Positions 61,227 to 64,000 of a stretch of 64,000 nt of DNA are shown in pieces. Numbering within the stretch: the stretch's first letter is position 1; every line of letters starts with the position of its first letter. The DNA lies in the NCBI RefSeq assembly GCF_020510445.1, contig NZ_JAHBAG010000001.1:2766501-2830500 (forward strand), read 5' to 3'. Made by a program: the position numbers and the translations under genes. The notes under the pieces were generated by a model. The model was not told where the DNA came from. It saw only the letters and a list, made by a program, of their open reading frames with translations, and did not search any database. Source of the stretch: Hydrogenophaga taeniospiralis. GTDB lineage: Bacteria > Pseudomonadota > Gammaproteobacteria > Burkholderiales > Burkholderiaceae_C.

Positions 61227-61303
61227 GGCGGAACCGGCTTTGCCGGGCCGCATCGGCTTGCCCCCTTGAGGGGGTAGCGCGAAGCGCTGCGGGGGTGCTT
61301 CAT
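61227..61303 (-). repeat. Stop-codon-linked intergenic repeat, copy 8, with bridging mini-ORF
   Basis: It starts in the DUF58 stop (ATGA, 61303-61300), then AGCACCCCCGCAGCG, a CCCCCTC-AAGGGGG hairpin and GGCCCGGCAAAGCCGG. The repeat's ATG opens a 57-codon frame (61303-61130) whose TGA overlaps the ATG of the TgpA-like gene (ATGA). It is one of two junctions with an ATGA overlap at both ends. Confidence 0.8.
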
Positions 61304-62355
61304 ACCAACGCCAGGGCCTCCAGGCAATCGGCACGGTGACCCGGGCCCTGGTCGGGCGCAAGCTCGCGGCCGGGCAGCCGCAGGCCGTAGTCGAGCCCCA
61401 GGCCCTCGGCCATGAGCACCCAGGCGGTCAGGCGCGAAAGGCGGGCCTCCACGTCGGACACTCCGGTGTGGGCGAAATCGAGCCAGAGTTGCTGGCGTTG
61501 GGTGGACAGGGCGTCGCGGCTGACCAGGTCGTCTCGCCCGGCGGCGAAGGTCTGGGCGGCTTTTTTCCACACCACCGCCTTGAGCGGATCGCCGCGCCGG
61601 TAGGCGCGCACGCCGTCGAACTCGCCCGTGCTCTGCACCCGCGCGGCGCCCGAGCTGCCGGCGAGCGGTTCACCCGGGGGCAGCGGCGGCGGGTGCGCTT
61701 CGGGCGCCGGGTACACCAGCACCTGCGCCGCCGGGCGCCAGACCGTCCAGACACGGAAGGTGCCGAGCGGAAACAGCGTGAGCGCGGTCAGCGGGGGCAG
61801 GCGGTGCAGCCCGCGAGTGGGGGGCGCCCAGGCCACCTGCAACAGCGCGCTGCCCTGCGCGGGCACGTCGGTCCAGGCCAGGTGGGCGTCGGCGGGGCCG
61901 GCGATGCGGTCGCCCAGCACCCCCAGGCCAATGCCGTAGCGCGGTCGGCGCCGTTCGCTGGACAGCCGGATGTCCAGCGCCGCGGCCTGGCCGGCGTGCA
62001 CCGGCGCGGGCGCCCCCAGGTGCAGGGTGAGGCCGCGCAGATTGGCGTGGCACACGTAAACGCCCACCACCGCGCAGCCCGCCAGCAGGAAAGTGAGCAG
62101 GTAACCCAGGTTGAGCTGGTAGTTGATGCTCGCGACCAGCAGCAGAAGCAGGGTGAGGGCCAGCATCCAGCCCGGCCGGGTCGGCAGGATGTAGACGTTG
62201 CGCTGGGCCAGGACCAGGGTGTCGGTCAGCGGCAGCCGGCTGTGCCACCAGCGTTGCAGTCGCCCACGCAAGGCCCGCAGCGGGTGGCGCCAGCCAGCCG
62301 GCACAGCAGCGTTGCCCGGAGCGGCAGCGGGAGGGCGCAGGGCGGCAGGGCTCAT
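61300..62355 (-). CDS. DUF58-domain protein
   Basis: A 351-residue protein with two N-terminal membrane helices (about 63-105) and the DUF58 signature FDGVRAYRRGDPLKAVVWK near residue 248. It is a partner of MoxR ATPases and may relay or protect a complex. It lies between the MoxR gene upstream and the TgpA-like gene downstream, the classic order. ATG 62355; the mini-ORF from the preceding repeat ends 6 bases before it. Its own stop codon opens copy 8 of the repeat. Confidence 0.88.
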   Translation of the reverse strand: MSPAALRPPAAAPGNAAVPAGWRHPLRALRGRLQRWWHSRLPLTDTLVLAQRNVYILPTRPGWMLALTLLLLLVASINYQLNLGYLLTFLLAGCAVVGVYVCHANLRGLTLHLGAPAPVHAGQAAALDIRLSSERRRPRYGIGLGVLGDRIAGPADAHLAWTDVPAQGSALLQVAWAPPTRGLHRLPPLTALTLFPLGTFRVWTVWRPAAQVLVYPAPEAHPPPLPPGEPLAGSSGAARVQSTGEFDGVRAYRRGDPLKAVVWKKAAQTFAAGRDDLVSRDALSTQRQQLWLDFAHTGVSDVEARLSRLTAWVLMAEGLGLDYGLRLPGRELAPDQGPGHRADCLEALALV

Positions 62356-62377
62356 GCCGGTTCAAAAGGGAACAATC

Positions 62378-62588
62378 AGCCACCCCGTCGGAGCGAAGTG
62401 CCCGAACCCAGAAACACCGCGGAACCGGCTTTGCCGGGCCGCATATGTCGATCTCTTGGGAAGGCACTCAAAAGCCAGCCACCCTGCCGGAGCGAAGTGT
62501 CCAAACCCAGAAACACCGCGGAACTGGCTTTGCCAGGCCGCTGGTGTTGCCCCCTTGAGGGGGTCGCGCGCAGCGCGGCGGGGGTGGT

Positions 62589-62592
<4 letters not shown>
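62378..62592 (-). repeat. Stop-codon-linked intergenic repeat, copy 9 plus a tandem partial copy, with bridging mini-ORF
   Basis: A full copy begins in the MoxR stop (ATGA, 62592-62589): ACCACCCCCGCCGCGC, a CCCCCTC-AAGGGGG hairpin and GGCCTGGCAAAGCC. A further copy of its 3' part lies at 62378-62442, a direct repeat of 62477-62542 (period 99). The ATG opens a 76-codon frame (62592-62362) that stops 6 bases before the DUF58 start. The tandem shows as two GVSGFGHFAP peptides. Confidence 0.8.
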
Positions 62593-63521
<929 letters not shown>

Positions 63522-63535
63522 ACCGTAAAACCACC

Positions 63536-64000
63536 ATGAGTCAGGCCACCGGCTTTTTCACACACAAGAATTGTTGGAGACACGAGATGGGCGACGGGCA
63601 CCCCGAATGCCCTCAGCGGCTCGACGCGATCGAAGACCGCCTGCTCATCACCGGACTCGACCACGCGCTGGAGCGCCGCGAGGCGACTCCCGCCTCCATG
63701 GCCGACCTGGAACTGGCCCACGGGCGCATGCACCTGGCGTCGCTGCGCGGCCTCTCCGACGGGCTGCGCGACGAGATCGCCGCTGGCGGCCCGACGCACG
63801 CGCAGGTCGATCCGGACACCTCCATCAACATCCACTCCTGGGACGCGATCCTGGTGGCCGCTGGCGCCGCCATCGATGCCACCGACGCGGTGCTCGCCGG
63901 CGAGCTGCTCAACGCCTTCTGCGCCGTGCGCCCGCCCGGCCACCACGCCACCCGTAACCAGGCCATGGGCTTCTGTTTCGTTAACAACGTGGCGGTGGCC
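63536..64000 (+). CDS. Histone deacetylase-superfamily protein, C-terminus cut by window edge
   Basis: 155 codons from ATG 63536 run open to the right edge, so the gene is partial. The N-terminal part carries the class II histone deacetylase/acetylpolyamine amidohydrolase hallmarks: MGDGHPECPQRLDAIEDRL, the catalytic His pair in VRPPGHHATRNQAMGFCFVNNVAVA and an upstream Asp in VDPDTSINIHSWDAI. It probably removes acetyl groups from acetylated amines such as polyamines. The rest lies outside the window. Confidence 0.88.
   Translation, partial: MSQATGFFTHKNCWRHEMGDGHPECPQRLDAIEDRLLITGLDHALERREATPASMADLELAHGRMHLASLRGLSDGLRDEIAAGGPTHAQVDPDTSINIHSWDAILVAAGAAIDATDAVLAGELLNAFCAVRPPGHHATRNQAMGFCFVNNVAVA

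Overview
This window is high-GC chromosomal DNA from a betaproteobacterium of the Burkholderiales, most likely Comamonadaceae and perhaps Hydrogenophaga-like. The genus is inferred from gene content: a Bug-family binding protein, scoAB, bktB, an E. coli-type gshA, many GTG/TTG starts and a characteristic dispersed intergenic repeat. I see no insertion sequence, prophage, CRISPR array or rRNA. The density is about one gene per 1.1 kb, and long antisense shadow ORFs are common because of the GC content.

Layout. 1-4.7 kb (minus): edge-truncated GT-C-like membrane protein, small P-loop kinase, and two tandem membrane-anchored TAXI proteins. 4.8-9.9 kb: ETF-ubiquinone oxidoreductase, divergent from an SDR/EamA/thioesterase operon, then two carboxymuconolactone-decarboxylase-fold proteins. 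10-12.5 kb: two orphan periplasmic binding proteins. 12.5-14.5 kb: PAS-LuxR regulator divergent from scoAB across a perfect inverted repeat. 14.6-17.8 kb: manganese riboswitch with a UPF0016 gene, tRNA-Gly(CCC), a phosphate transporter with a Pho-box-like site, and a glycine-zipper lipoprotein.

18-28 kb (minus) is a transport and catabolism operon. It has an ABC ATPase, binding protein, two permeases, PEP-mutase-like protein, GNAT, agmatinase/guanidinobutyrase, cupin, a second binding protein and gabD. Together these suggest uptake of polyamine-like or guanidino compounds and their conversion to succinate. 28-45 kb holds housekeeping and accessory genes: DUF2189, hemerythrin, 2OG dioxygenase, a RavA/ViaA-like pair, bktB, SDR, rluA, HugZ-like, OmpA, FecR, dusC, gshA, dienelactone hydrolase, ferredoxin, SRPBCC, ylqF, CMD and an NAD(P)H oxidoreductase. 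45-58 kb is a transglutaminase / circularly permuted ATP-grasp / alpha-E region in two blocks (one fused, one split) flanking comEC. 58-63.5 kb holds mltB and a MoxR-DUF58-TgpA-type transglutaminase cluster. A histone-deacetylase-family gene runs off the right edge.

The most unusual signal is a palindromic repeat of about 75-95 bp that recurs immediately after stop codons. In four minus-strand cases its first ATG overlaps the upstream stop codon (ATGA). In five co-directional junctions a repeat-derived mini-ORF stays open until within 11 bases of the next gene's start. One gene (the TgpA-like transglutaminase at 61133) appears to begin inside a truncated copy of the element.
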